Positions 11,073 to 19,045 of a DNA stretch of 64,000 bases are shown one piece after another. Both the position numbers and the translations under genes were made by a program. The notes under the pieces were generated by a model. It ran no database searches and was not told the DNA's origin. It saw nothing but the letters and a program-made list of their open reading frames with translations. Every line of letters starts with the position of its first letter. Position 1 is the first letter of the stretch. The DNA is taken from the NCBI RefSeq assembly GCF_000819865.1, contig NZ_CDDF01000013.1, forward strand, positions 1 to 64,000, in the 5' to 3' direction. The DNA is from Aeromonas eucrenophila (GTDB taxonomy: Bacteria > Pseudomonadota > Gammaproteobacteria > Enterobacterales > Aeromonadaceae).

Positions 11073-12514
11073 GCGGCCGGCGGTTCTGGCAGGCGCTGGT
11101 GCCGCGCTCCCTGCTGTCGCGGATGCTGCTGTTGCTGCTGCTCGCCATCCTGCTCTCCCAGACCATACTCACCGGCATCTGGATGCAGCAGATCCAGAAG
11201 CGGGAGCTGGAGGGCATGCTCAGCACCACCCGCAACCTGGCACTGTCGGCCGCCTCCACCGTCAGCTTCTTCAAGTCACTGCCCCTGCAATACCGTCACA
11301 TAGCGCTGGACCAGCTGCGCAACATGGGTGGCAGCCGCTTCTTCGTGTCCCTGAACGAGGAAGAGATCCACATCAGCGCCATCCCGGACAGCGAGCGCAA
11401 GACGCTGGTGCTCAAGGAGGTGCAGGAGGTGCTCAGCCGCAAGCTCTCCGATGCCATGGCCATCAAGGTGGACTTCTCCCGCCCCGAAGAGCTGCACGTC
11501 TTCAACAACGACACCCTGCTGGCAGACTTGCCCTCCTCCTGGGCCCGCTACACCCTGTCGCTGGAACCGATCAATCCCCCGGTGCTGGTGACCCAGATCG
11601 AGATAGAGCCGGGAGAGTGGCTCTATCTGGCGGCCCTGCTGCCTGCCCCCTACATGACCCTGGATGACACAGTGATGCCGAGCAACCAGGTGCGCTTCAT
11701 CGCCCTGATGACGGTGTTCCTCTGCTTCTTCACCTTCCTGCTGGTACGTTGGCAGACCCGGCCCCTGCGTCGCCTCGCCAAGGCGGCGGTCAACCTCGGC
11801 AAGGACATCGATCAGCCCTCCCTCAAGGAGGAAGGTGCCTCCGAAATAGTGGCGGCGACCCGCGCCTTCAACATCATGCAACAGCGTATCCGCCGCTTCA
11901 TCGACGATCGGGAGCGGCTGTTCAGCTCCATCTCCCACGATCTCAAGACCCCCATCACCCGGCTGCGGCTACGGGTCGAGCTGCTCGATGACGAAGTTCA
12001 GATCGCCAAGTTCAACAAGGACCTGGACGAGCTGGAGCTGATGGTGAAGGGGGCGCTGCAGACGGTGAAAGAGACTGACATTCACGAGAACCTCGAGCAG
12101 ATCGACGTCAACGCCCTGCTGGAGCAGATGGCGGAGTCCATGAACCTGCACCAGGACCTGCTCATCATCGAGGGGCACTGCAAATGGCCCTATCGCGGCA
12201 AGCTGCTGGCTCTCAAGCGCTGCATCGGCAACCTGGTGGACAATGGCATCAAGTACGGCCAGCGCGTGCGCATCATCGTCATGGACGATGAAGAGATGCT
12301 GATCCTGTTCATCATGGACGAGGGTCAGGGCCTGCCGGAGGATCAGCTCGAACGCATCTTCGAGCCCTATTACCGTTTGAGCACGGACGCTGCCGGCACC
12401 GGGCTCGGCCTCGGCATCGCCCGCAACATAGCCCACGCCCACGGCGGCGATCTGGTGCTGGAAAATCGCCCCCAGGGTGGCCTGCAGGCCACCCTCTCCC
12501 TACCAAGGCAGTAA
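11069..12514 (+). CDS. Sensor histidine kinase (GtrS-like)
   Basis: A 481-residue inner-membrane kinase: TM1 about 13-38, a periplasmic sensor of about 170 residues, TM2 about 208-230, HAMP, dimerisation helix with phospho-His290 in SSISHDLKTPITRLR, and a HATPase domain with N box (GNLVDNGIKYG), DEGQGLP, and the G2-type glycine loop GTGLGLGIARNIAHAHGG. It should phosphorylate the adjacent regulator. The periplasmic domain and the downstream solute-binding gene suggest that sugar, free or protein-bound, is the signal. That is inference from the neighbourhood. Confidence 0.9.
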   Translation: MSGRRFWQALVPRSLLSRMLLLLLLAILLSQTILTGIWMQQIQKRELEGMLSTTRNLALSAASTVSFFKSLPLQYRHIALDQLRNMGGSRFFVSLNEEEIHISAIPDSERKTLVLKEVQEVLSRKLSDAMAIKVDFSRPEELHVFNNDTLLADLPSSWARYTLSLEPINPPVLVTQIEIEPGEWLYLAALLPAPYMTLDDTVMPSNQVRFIALMTVFLCFFTFLLVRWQTRPLRRLAKAAVNLGKDIDQPSLKEEGASEIVAATRAFNIMQQRIRRFIDDRERLFSSISHDLKTPITRLRLRVELLDDEVQIAKFNKDLDELELMVKGALQTVKETDIHENLEQIDVNALLEQMAESMNLHQDLLIIEGHCKWPYRGKLLALKRCIGNLVDNGIKYGQRVRIIVMDDEEMLILFIMDEGQGLPEDQLERIFEPYYRLSTDAAGTGLGLGIARNIAHAHGGDLVLENRPQGGLQATLSLPRQ

Positions 12515-12518
12515 TGTT

Positions 12519-13775
12519 ATGAAGTGGTTCCCGTTTGCTGTTGTCACCCTGCTCTCCCTGCCCGTCGGCGCCGCTCAGGTGGAGGTGCTGCACTGGTGGA
12601 CCTCCGGCGGCGAGGCCAAGGCGGTGGAGGTGCTCAAGTCGGAATGGGCCGAGCGTGGCAATCAGTGGAACGACTTCGCGGTACAGGGCGGCGGTGGCAA
12701 GAGCGCCATGACGGTGCTCAAGAGCCGGGCTCTGGCGGCCAACCCGCCGGAGGCGGCGCACCTCAAGGGCTATGAGCTGCACGAGTGGGCCAGCCTCGGC
12801 TTCCTGCGCGACCTCAGCCCCATGGCCGAGCACCTCGGCTGGTATCCGCAGCTCTCCCCCATGGTGCGGGAGACCCTCAGCCAGAACGGTGCCCTGATGG
12901 CGGTCCCGACCGGCATCCACAGGGTCAACTGGCTGTGGCTCAACCGCAAGGTGTTCGAGCGGCTGGGGCTGCAACCGCCTACCGACTGGAACCAGTTCAT
13001 GGCGGTGGCGGAGAAGATCAAGGCTCAGGGGGTGGCGCCGCTCGCCATCGGCAACGAGCCCTGGCAGCTGGCGGTGCTGTTCGAGACGGTGGCCCTCGGT
13101 GAAGGGGGCAAGACCTTCTATCGCAAGGCGTTTCTGGAACAGGACGAGGCCACCCTGACCGGACCCGACATGGTGCGGGTACTGACCCGCTTCCGCCAGT
13201 TGCGCGGTTTCGTGCCCGAGAAATACGCCGGGCTGAAGTGGCACCAGGCCACCAACCTGCTGGAGAGCGGCGGCGCCGCCATGCAGATCATGGGGGACTG
13301 GGTGAAGGGGGAGCTGAGTGCCGGCAACTACCGACCCGGAGAGGACATCGAGTGCCTGCCGAGCCCCGGCAGCCAGGGCATGTTCAGCTACAACCTGGAC
13401 TCCATCGCCATGTTCAAGCAGCGGGATCCCGCCCAGTTGCAGGCTCAGGGTGAGCTGGCCCAGTTGCTGATGACGCCGAAATTCCAGGAGGAGTTCAATC
13501 GGGTGAAGGGCTCCATCCCCGCACTCACCGAACCGGACATGAGCAAGTTCGATCGCTGCGCCATCCGTTCCTATCAGGACTTCCAGCTGGCGGAGCGAGA
13601 CGGCAACCTGCTGCCCAGCATGGCGGAGGGGATGGCCGTGCCGACCAACATGCGCCAGGCGATCATGGATGTGCTGAGCAGCTTCTTCAACGACTCCCGG
13701 GCCGACCCCGAGCAGACGGCGTTGCAACTGGAGCGAGCCATGCGCTCGACCCGCTCCGGCGCCGAGCAGAAATGA
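12519..13775 (+). CDS. ABC sugar-type periplasmic solute-binding protein, orphan
   Basis: 418 residues with signal peptide (about 1-18, cleavage after VGA) and the cluster B carbohydrate-binding fold. VEVLHWWTSGGEAKAV, GGGGKSAMTVLKSRALAANPPEAA and GIHRVNWLWLNRKVF resemble the glucose/mannose-binding proteins (GtsA/GltB) of Pseudomonas. The start is the ATG 4 bases after the kinase stop, preceded by AAGG. No permease or ATPase gene follows: a terminator comes at once, then a gene on the other strand. It may present ligand to the kinase, or serve a transporter encoded elsewhere. Confidence 0.88.
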   Translation: MKWFPFAVVTLLSLPVGAAQVEVLHWWTSGGEAKAVEVLKSEWAERGNQWNDFAVQGGGGKSAMTVLKSRALAANPPEAAHLKGYELHEWASLGFLRDLSPMAEHLGWYPQLSPMVRETLSQNGALMAVPTGIHRVNWLWLNRKVFERLGLQPPTDWNQFMAVAEKIKAQGVAPLAIGNEPWQLAVLFETVALGEGGKTFYRKAFLEQDEATLTGPDMVRVLTRFRQLRGFVPEKYAGLKWHQATNLLESGGAAMQIMGDWVKGELSAGNYRPGEDIECLPSPGSQGMFSYNLDSIAMFKQRDPAQLQAQGELAQLLMTPKFQEEFNRVKGSIPALTEPDMSKFDRCAIRSYQDFQLAERDGNLLPSMAEGMAVPTNMRQAIMDVLSSFFNDSRADPEQTALQLERAMRSTRSGAEQK

Positions 13776-13800
13776 CAAAGGCGGACCTGGTCCGCCTTTG
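13776..13800. terminator. Bidirectional terminator
   Basis: Perfect 11-base-pair stem CAAAGGCGGAC/GTCCGCCTTTG with loop CTG, starting right at the stop codon. Serves the convergent binding-protein gene and the small membrane-protein gene. Confidence 0.8.
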
Positions 13801-13820
13801 AGTCATCGAAGCCTGAATGT

Positions 13821-14012
13821 TCAGGAGCGATCGTTCTCGTCCTCATCCTCGTCGTAGTAGTCGCTGAGCTCGATCCAGAGCCCCAGCCCTATCATCACCA
13901 TGGACCCGAACCAGGTGCCGGTGTTTCCGATCGGGCTGCCCAGCACTATCATGGCGAACGACAAGAACCCCATGCCTGCGTAGGCTTGCAATCTGCCGTA
14001 GGAGACCTGCAT
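13821..14012 (-). CDS. Small two-TM membrane protein with acidic tail
   Basis: 63 residues. Two hydrophobic segments (about 13-27 and 31-47) are followed by an acidic tail (DYYDEDEDENDRS). The start at 14012 (MQVSYGRL) has an excellent AAGGAGGT site. Function unknown. Monocistronic, with the convergent terminator on its 3' side. Confidence 0.75.
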   Translation of the reverse strand: MQVSYGRLQAYAGMGFLSFAMIVLGSPIGNTGTWFGSMVMIGLGLWIELSDYYDEDEDENDRS

Positions 14013-14183
14013 ATTCACACCTCCTTGTTGAATATGGTTCAATTTTTATATTACTCATCGGGCGGGGGCTGGATAGGGTCAGATCACATTTTGGTTACAT
14101 ATGCTGCATAACAGCCCTGTTGTTTGATTATTTTTTCGCCGTGAGTATCATTGGCAGCTGAATTGGTTGAAGGTTGATTATTG

Positions 14184-14429
14184 ATGAGTGCTTTATTCTG
14201 CGACGCAACGCATGAGTTGGACGCAATCGGGCTTCGTTGCCCGGAACCTGTGATGATGGTTCGCAAGAAAGTGCGGCTGATGGCCGAGGGGGAGACCCTG
14301 CTGGTCAGCGCCGACGATCCCTCCACCACCCGCGACATCCCCAGTTTCTGCCGTTTCATGGATCACACCCTGATTGCCAGCGAAACCGAGCAGGCCCCTT
14401 ACCGCTATCTGATCCGCAAGGGTCAATGA
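14184..14429 (+). CDS. tusA: TusA-family sulfur carrier protein
   Basis: 81 residues, the same length as E. coli TusA. The persulfide-carrying Cys is in [17 protein letters not shown]. TusA relays sulfur from IscS to TusBCD for tRNA 2-thiouridine synthesis and other sulfur acceptors. ATG at 14184 taken over a TTG one codon earlier. A RidA-family gene follows after 20 bases and is probably co-transcribed. Confidence 0.92.
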   Translation: MSALFCDATHELDAIGLRCPEPVMMVRKKVRLMAEGETLLVSADDPSTTRDIPSFCRFMDHTLIASETEQAPYRYLIRKGQ

Positions 14430-14449
14430 TCTCCATGCAGGAAGAATCC

Positions 14450-14797
14450 ATGACAACCATCACCCGAATCGGCACCACCCAGCGTTGGTCAGACGTGGTC
14501 ATCCACAACGGCACCCTCTACGTGGTGGAAGTCCCCGCCACGGATGAAGCCGACATTCACCAGCAGACCCGCGAGGTACTGACCAGCCTGCAGCGCCTGC
14601 TGGAGGCCAACGGCTCCGGGGTCGACAAGATACTGATGGCCAACATCTATCTCAAAGACATCGGCGATATCGCCGCCTTCAACGCCCAGTGGGATGCCTG
14701 GTTGCCGGCGAGCACGGCCCCGGTACGCGCCTGCGTGCAGGCTCGCCTCGCCCACGAAGGCTACAAGGTCGAAGTGCAGCTGACTGCGGCGGTATAA
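14450..14797 (+). CDS. RidA/YER057c family protein, YoaB-like
   Basis: 115 residues. The sequence (ITRIGTTQRWSDVVIHNGTLY, QARLAHEGYKVEVQLTAAV) follows E. coli YoaB more closely than RidA itself. The Arg of the canonical active site is recognisable in APVRACVQARL. Family members deaminate reactive enamine/imine intermediates; the exact substrate here is unknown. ATG at 14450 preceded by AGGAAGAA; an in-frame ATG at 14435 is less likely. Confidence 0.85.
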   Translation: MTTITRIGTTQRWSDVVIHNGTLYVVEVPATDEADIHQQTREVLTSLQRLLEANGSGVDKILMANIYLKDIGDIAAFNAQWDAWLPASTAPVRACVQARLAHEGYKVEVQLTAAV

Positions 14798-14840
14798 ACC
14801 GGAAGGGATCTATCTCCACGATAGGCAGGCAAATCGCCGC

Positions 14841-14880
14841 CCCCCATCCCCAGCCCTTCTCCCGCGAGGGGAGAAGGGAG
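14841..14880. repeat. REP-like palindromic repeat, copy 1
   Basis: CCCTTCTCCC (14854-14863) / GGGAGAAGGG (14869-14878) with a five-base loop, preceded by CCCCCATCCCCAG. A nearly identical unit is at 22263-22304. Typical of dispersed extragenic palindromes in GC-rich gammaproteobacteria. Confidence 0.75.
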
Positions 14881-14920
14881 AGAAGAACCCGAGCACCATT
14901 GGCTTCTGCGCCAATAGCAA

Positions 14921-14952
14921 AAGGCCCCGCCAGATTGGCGGGGCCTTTTTGT
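14921..14952. terminator. Bidirectional terminator between yoaB-like gene and yiaD
   Basis: Stem AAGGCCCCGCC/GGCGGGGCCTT, loop AGATT, T tract on the plus strand and A tract on the other side. Confidence 0.88.
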
Positions 14953-14970
14953 TTGCACGATCCGGACAGC

Positions 14971-15627
14971 TTAGGCGGTCGGGGTCAGGGTGATGGTCAC
15001 CCGACGGTTCTGGGCCTTGCCCTCGGCGGTGCTGTTGCTGGCAACCGGCTGATCCGGGCCCACACCACTGGTGGCGATGCGGCTGCCGGTCACGCCCTGG
15101 CCGATCAGCTGGGCGGCGACGGCATCGGCGCGCTGGGCGGAGAGCTTCATGTTCAGCTCGCGGGAGCCGGTGCTGTCGGTGTGACCGACCACGTTCAGAC
15201 GGGTCTTGTCGAACTCGGCGACCACCATGGCCACGCCGGACAGGGTGTTGGCACCGGCCGCCTTCAGCTGGGCGCTGGAGCTGTCGAAGGTGACGTTGTT
15301 CGGCATGTTGAGGATCAGCTGATCGCCATTGCGGGTCACGCTGACGCCGGTGCCTTGCAGCTTCTCGCGCAGCTTGGCTTCCTGCACATCCATGTAGTAG
15401 CCGATGCCACCACCCAGCGCGGCGCCGGCGGCGACGCCGGTCAAAATGCCCTTCTTGCGATCACCCTTGCTGGAGGACAGTGCCCCCACGGCGGCACCGG
15501 TGGCGGCGCCAGCCAGTGCGCCCCAGGCGCCCTTGGAGGTCTGGGATTCACCGGTATAGGGATTGGTGGTACAGCCGGTCATGGCGATGGTCAGTGCAAG
15601 CGCTGGAACGAGTTTCTTGAAATGCAT
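14971..15627 (-). CDS. yiaD: YiaD-like outer-membrane lipoprotein with OmpA domain
   Basis: 218 residues (E. coli YiaD 219). Lipoprotein signal peptide with lipobox MTGC, then the conserved TNPYTGE start, a glycine-zipper segment (GALAGAATGAAVGAL, GVAAGAALGGGIGYYMDVQEAKLR) and a C-terminal OmpA-like peptidoglycan-binding domain (about 105-215; VVGHTDSTGSRELNMKLSAQRADAV, NRRVTITL). Anchored in the outer membrane and likely bound to peptidoglycan. Start at 15627 preceded by AGAGGT; the longer in-frame reading has no lipobox at its N-terminus. Confidence 0.92.
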   Translation of the reverse strand: MHFKKLVPALALTIAMTGCTTNPYTGESQTSKGAWGALAGAATGAAVGALSSSKGDRKKGILTGVAAGAALGGGIGYYMDVQEAKLREKLQGTGVSVTRNGDQLILNMPNNVTFDSSSAQLKAAGANTLSGVAMVVAEFDKTRLNVVGHTDSTGSRELNMKLSAQRADAVAAQLIGQGVTGSRIATSGVGPDQPVASNSTAEGKAQNRRVTITLTPTA

Positions 15628-15740
15628 GGGAAATACCTCTGAAAAAACCGACTCGGGCCGGATGGTCGCGCATTCTACCTCAGAGGGACGCCAGAGTGTG
15701 ACGCGCGCATTGCGCGCCATGCACACAATATTCACACAAC

Positions 15741-15768
15741 GAACAGGGGGGCCTGAGCCCCCCTGTTC
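15741..15768 (-). terminator. Strong hairpin after the small secreted-protein array
   Basis: Perfect 12-base-pair stem GAACAGGGGGGC/GCCCCCCTGTTC with loop CTGA, 35 bases after the last array gene. There is no T tract, so it may stop transcription weakly or protect the mRNA end. Confidence 0.6.
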
Positions 15769-15802
15769 ATCGATCCCATTGCCTGCCCACGAGGGCAGTG
15801 AA

Positions 15803-16045
15803 TCAATATTTGATGTCGCGAGCCTGGTCGCGCCCTTCCTGCTTGTTGTCGCGGTGTTTCTGGCGGCAATCGGCGTTGCCCACCAGACCATTGCGGCAAT
15901 CTTGCTTGGCTTCACGGGAATCCTGACGGGTATCCTGGCGCACATCGCGGGCCTCACGACGCTGCTGCGCCTGCTTGGTGGCCTGCGCTGGCAGGGCAGT
16001 CAACAAGACGGTGGCGGCAAGCAGCATGAACACGGACTTCTTCAT
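15803..16045 (-). CDS. Small secreted Arg/Asp-rich protein, array member 4 (last)
   Basis: 80 residues: signal peptide (cleavage after ALPAQA, about residue 22), then a mature chain dominated by Arg, Asp, Gln and Lys in a 3-4-residue rhythm (REARDVRQDTRQDSREAKQ). Two Cys bracket the conserved segment LVGNAD, and the end is RDIKY. Clearly paralogous to the three genes upstream and closest to the 16133-16387 copy. The two Cys could form a disulfide closing a helical hairpin in the periplasm. I do not recognise the family. Confidence 0.82.
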   Translation of the reverse strand: MKKSVFMLLAATVLLTALPAQATKQAQQRREARDVRQDTRQDSREAKQDCRNGLVGNADCRQKHRDNKQEGRDQARDIKY

Positions 16046-16132
16046 GGTGACTCCTAAAGTGGCTGAAACGCAGCGGATTGGCGTCTCTCAATTATACACG
16101 GGGCCCGGCGTTGGGCTGGCCAGCCCTGACTA

Positions 16133-16387
16133 TCAATACTTGACGTCACGAGCCTCGTCACGGTTTTCTTGCTTGTTGTCGCGGTTGTCCTGACGGCAAT
16201 CGGCGTTGCCCACCAGGCCCTCACGGCACTCCTGCTTGGCGTCACGGGACTCCTGACGGCCGTCCTGACGGATGTCGCGGGCATCCTGACGCTGCTCACC
16301 CTGATTGGTGGCTTGAGCCGGCACGGCGGCGAACAGGGTGCAAGCGGTCAACAGGGTGGCACTCAGGCGAGAGATGGAAATAGTCAT
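16133..16387 (-). CDS. Small secreted Arg/Asp-rich protein, array member 3
   Basis: 84 residues with signal peptide ending AAVPAQA (about 26) and a mature charged chain (QDARDIRQDGRQESRDAKQ), the two-Cys block CREGLVGNADC, and the end RDVKY. Start at 16387 (MTISISRL) with TTGGAGTT upstream; the longer reading frame to 16522 has no signal peptide at its N-terminus. Function unknown. The 87-base gap to the last member could hold its own promoter, but none is obvious. Confidence 0.82.
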   Translation of the reverse strand: MTISISRLSATLLTACTLFAAVPAQATNQGEQRQDARDIRQDGRQESRDAKQECREGLVGNADCRQDNRDNKQENRDEARDVKY

Positions 16388-16442
16388 GGGAACTCCAATA
16401 AATATAAGGGTTAATGGCGGGGGGAACGATCCCATCCCGACC

Positions 16443-16712
16443 TCAATATTTGATATCGCGAGCCGCTTCGCGCGCATCTTGCTTGTGATGGCGATGCTCC
16501 TGGCGGCAATCGGCGTTGCCAAGGAACTCTTCCTGACGGCAGTCGCGCTTCTGTTCGCGAGACTCCTGACGGACGTCCTGGCGCAGATCCCGCGCGTCGC
16601 GACGCTGTTGGGCTTGTTCGGTGGCCTGGGCTGGCAGGGCCGACAGGGTACAGCCGACCAGCAAGACTGACAGCAAAGCGCTGCGAGCCTGGTTAGGAGT
16701 TGAAATGTTCAT
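16443..16712 (-). CDS. Small secreted Arg/Asp-rich protein, array member 2
   Basis: 89 residues. Signal peptide ends ALPAQA near residue 30; the mature part is RRDARDLRQDVRQESREQK, then the Cys pair around RQEEFLGNAD (one to two residues longer than in the two downstream members) and the end RDIKY. An extra Cys sits inside the signal peptide. GGGAG precedes the ATG. A 55-base gap separates it from member 3. Confidence 0.82.
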   Translation of the reverse strand: MNISTPNQARSALLSVLLVGCTLSALPAQATEQAQQRRDARDLRQDVRQESREQKRDCRQEEFLGNADCRQEHRHHKQDAREAARDIKY

Positions 16713-16756
16713 GATGAGGCTCCCTGGTTGGTCGGGCTGAGGTCTGTGGTGCTGGA

Positions 16757-17011
16757 TCAGTATTTGACGTCGCGGGACTTCTCGCGCACATCCTGCTTCA
16801 CTTCACGCTTGTCCTGACGGCACTCGTAGTTGTCCTTATTGTTGGCCTCACGACAATCGATCTTGGCCTCACGGATCTCGGGACGGACTTCCTGACGAAC
16901 ATCACGGGCATCCTGGCGATCGGCCGCCTGGGCGGGCAGGGTCGCCAGCAGGGAACAACCCGCCAGGATCAGGGTGCCGAGGGTACGGTGACGAAATGAG
17001 TTCAGTGACAT
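16757..17011 (-). CDS. Small secreted Arg/Asp-rich protein, array member 1 (most divergent)
   Basis: 84 residues: signal peptide ending ATLPAQA (about 29), a mature chain DRQDARDVRQEVRPEIREAK, two Cys separated by REANNKDNYE in place of the LVGNAD block, and the end RDVKY. The divergent loop but conserved ends suggest an old duplication. Start at 17011 with GAGGATT; the frame runs on upstream through the tag fragment, but that extension is not a plausible N-terminus. First gene of the array in the direction of transcription. Confidence 0.82.
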   Translation of the reverse strand: MSLNSFRHRTLGTLILAGCSLLATLPAQAADRQDARDVRQEVRPEIREAKIDCREANNKDNYECRQDKREVKQDVREKSRDVKY

Positions 17012-17092
17012 AGGTAAATCCTCGTGATGAATGTCCCAATTTTGAGCAGCAGTTACTGTATGCCGGCTGTACCGGGCGCCGAAAAGCGGGCT

Positions 17093-17236
17093 CCAGGCCC
17101 CGCAGGCAGGGGCCTGACGGAGGCTGGTGGCAAGATGATCGTTCATCAAGCCCGCGCCCTGCATGGAAGCGCGGCGGAGGATGCTGCCGACCGGGGATAA
17201 ACCGAGCCACTTGAGTGCCTTCGCCATGGCGTCAGA
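17093..17236 (-). pseudogene. Degenerate duplicate of the tag 3' end
   Basis: About 48 codons reading SDAMAKALKWLGLSPVGS and then AGLMNDHLATS match the C-terminal part of Tag encoded next door (SDAMAKALKKLGFTFVGS, VGMVNDHLVIC). The zinc-ligand Cys is lost and there is no start codon context, so it cannot encode a glycosylase. It sits just upstream of the small-protein array and just beyond the tag terminator, which marks a local duplication or recombination event. Confidence 0.75.
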
Positions 17237-17274
17237 TCCTGACGAGCCGGCCGCAGGCCCCGGGACCAGAAAGA

Positions 17275-17307
17275 AAACAGGAGGCCGATGGCCTCCTGTT
17301 TTTTTGC
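17275..17307. terminator. Terminator after tag
   Basis: Stem AAACAGGAGGCC/GGCCTCCTGTTT with loop GAT and T-rich flanks on both strands. Confidence 0.85.
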
Positions 17308-17321
17308 GCTCCCGCACCGCC

Positions 17322-17891
17322 CTAGCATTGCTGGCAGGCGGCGTGACAGGGGCAGATGACGAGATGATCGTTCACCATGCCCACCGCCTGCATGAAGGCG
17401 TAGCAGATAGTGCTGCCGACGAACGTAAAACCCAGCTTCTTGAGGGCCTTGGCCATGGCATCCGACTCCGGCGAAGTGGCGGGAATATCGCCGTTGCCCT
17501 GGCGCTGGTTGACGATGGGGGCGCCGCCGACAAAGCCCCACAGATAATCTGCGAAGTCGATGCCCTGGGCCTCCAGCGCCAGATAGGCGCGGGCGTTTTT
17601 GATGACCGACTGCACCTTGAGGCGATTGCGGATGATGCCCTTGTCTTGCATCAGCCGCTCCACATCCTGCTCGTCGAAGCGGACGATGAGAGTGGGATCG
17701 AAGTCCGCATAGGCGCGGTAGTAGCTGTCGGTTCGCTTGAGAATGGTGATCCAGGAGAGGCCCGCCTGCTGGCCGTCGAGGCAAAGCTTGGCAAACAGCT
17801 CGCGCGGGTCGCGCACCGGCCGCCCCCACTGCTTGTCATGGTATTCGATGTATTCCGGGTCCTTGGTCACCCAGGCGCAGCGCAGTTCCAT
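17322..17891 (-). CDS. tag: DNA-3-methyladenine glycosylase I
   Basis: A 189-residue base-excision enzyme that removes 3-methyladenine from alkylated DNA. The zinc ligands are Cys5 (MELRCAWV), His18 (EYHDKQWG), His176 and Cys180 (NDHLVICPCH), one position shifted from E. coli Tag. Helix-hairpin-helix fold of the usual length. Start at 17891 with AGGAGAC; an upstream in-frame ATG adds 22 unrelated residues. Monocistronic. Confidence 0.93.
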   Translation of the reverse strand: MELRCAWVTKDPEYIEYHDKQWGRPVRDPRELFAKLCLDGQQAGLSWITILKRTDSYYRAYADFDPTLIVRFDEQDVERLMQDKGIIRNRLKVQSVIKNARAYLALEAQGIDFADYLWGFVGGAPIVNQRQGNGDIPATSPESDAMAKALKKLGFTFVGSTICYAFMQAVGMVNDHLVICPCHAACQQC

Positions 17892-17911
17892 TTCTTGTCT
17901 CCTGTTATTTT

Positions 17912-17935
17912 TCTCTGTCCGACTCTCTGTCCGAC
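17912..17935. repeat. Perfect 12-base tandem duplication upstream of tag
   Basis: TCTCTGTCCGAC occurs twice without a gap, 20 bases before the tag start codon. Probably a slippage product. Confidence 0.7.
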
Positions 17936-18112
17936 AAGGGGATTTCGGCGGCGACATGAGAGGGCTTTCATCCCGGGCCGACCAGGCCCGGCGCAGCCCC
18001 GCCCCATGAATCCCCTACAATTTCGCCTATTATCCGACCATGCCAGACGGTATACTCCTTCGGTTCACATTCAGCAAATCTTGCTCTGATTTCACTTCGC
18101 GCGAAAAACACT

Positions 18113-19036
18113 ATGCAAAAATTCGATGTCAAAACCTTTCAGGGCCTGATCCTGCAGCTGCAGGACTATTGGTCCCGCCAGGGCTGTACCATCATTCAGC
18201 CGCTGGATATGGAAGTGGGTGCCGGTACCTCCCACCCCATGACCTGCCTGCGCGCCCTGGGCCCTGAGCCCATCGCCTGCGCCTACGTGCAACCGTCCCG
18301 CCGTCCTACCGATGGCCGCTACGGTGAGAACCCGAACCGCCTGCAGCACTATTACCAGTTCCAGGTGATCATCAAACCGTCCCCCGACAACATCCAGGAA
18401 CTCTACCTCGGCTCCCTCAAAGAGCTGGGCATGGATCCCGAGATCCACGACATCCGCTTCGTGGAAGACAACTGGGAAAACCCGACCCTGGGTGCCTGGG
18501 GTCTGGGCTGGGAAGTCTGGCTCAACGGCATGGAAGTGACTCAGTTCACCTACTTCCAGCAGGTTGGCGGCCTCGAGTGCAAGCCGGTCACCGGCGAGAT
18601 CACCTATGGTCTCGAGCGTCTGGCCATGTACATCCAGGGCGTGGACAGCGTCTATGACCTGGTGTGGTCCGATGGCCCCCTGGGCAAGACCACCTACGGC
18701 GACGTCTTCCACCAGAACGAGGTGGAGCAGTCCACCTACAACTTCGAGCACGCCGACGTGGACTTCCTGTTCCACTGCTTCGAGCAGTACGAGAAGGAAG
18801 CCCAGCACCTGCTGGCACTGGAAAAACCGCTTCCCCTGCCCGCCTACGAGCGCATCCTCAAGGCCGCGCACTCCTTCAACCTGCTGGATGCCCGCAAGGC
18901 CATCTCGGTCACCGAGCGTCAGCGCTACATCCTGCGCATTCGCACCCTGACCAAGGCCGTGGCCGAGGCTTACTACGCCTCTCGCGAAGCGCTGGGCTTC
19001 CCCATGTGTCAGCGCACTGAGAACAAGCAAGGTTAA
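18113..19036 (+). CDS. glyQ: Glycyl-tRNA synthetase alpha subunit
   Basis: A 307-residue class II catalytic subunit of the heterotetrameric (alpha2beta2) glycyl-tRNA synthetase. The conserved N-terminus [19 protein letters not shown] and the motifs [38 protein letters not shown] and [10 protein letters not shown] are plain. Length matches E. coli (303). The Shine-Dalgarno site is weak (no AGGAG before the ATG). glyS follows after 9 bases. Confidence 0.97.
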   Translation: MQKFDVKTFQGLILQLQDYWSRQGCTIIQPLDMEVGAGTSHPMTCLRALGPEPIACAYVQPSRRPTDGRYGENPNRLQHYYQFQVIIKPSPDNIQELYLGSLKELGMDPEIHDIRFVEDNWENPTLGAWGLGWEVWLNGMEVTQFTYFQQVGGLECKPVTGEITYGLERLAMYIQGVDSVYDLVWSDGPLGKTTYGDVFHQNEVEQSTYNFEHADVDFLFHCFEQYEKEAQHLLALEKPLPLPAYERILKAAHSFNLLDARKAISVTERQRYILRIRTLTKAVAEAYYASREALGFPMCQRTENKQG

Positions 19037-19045
19037 GGAACGGAC

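Noticed and set aside
17012..17317. Longer N-terminus for the first small secreted protein
   Set aside because: It would fuse the degenerate tag fragment to a signal peptide placed internally. A ribosome site directly precedes the ATG at 17011.
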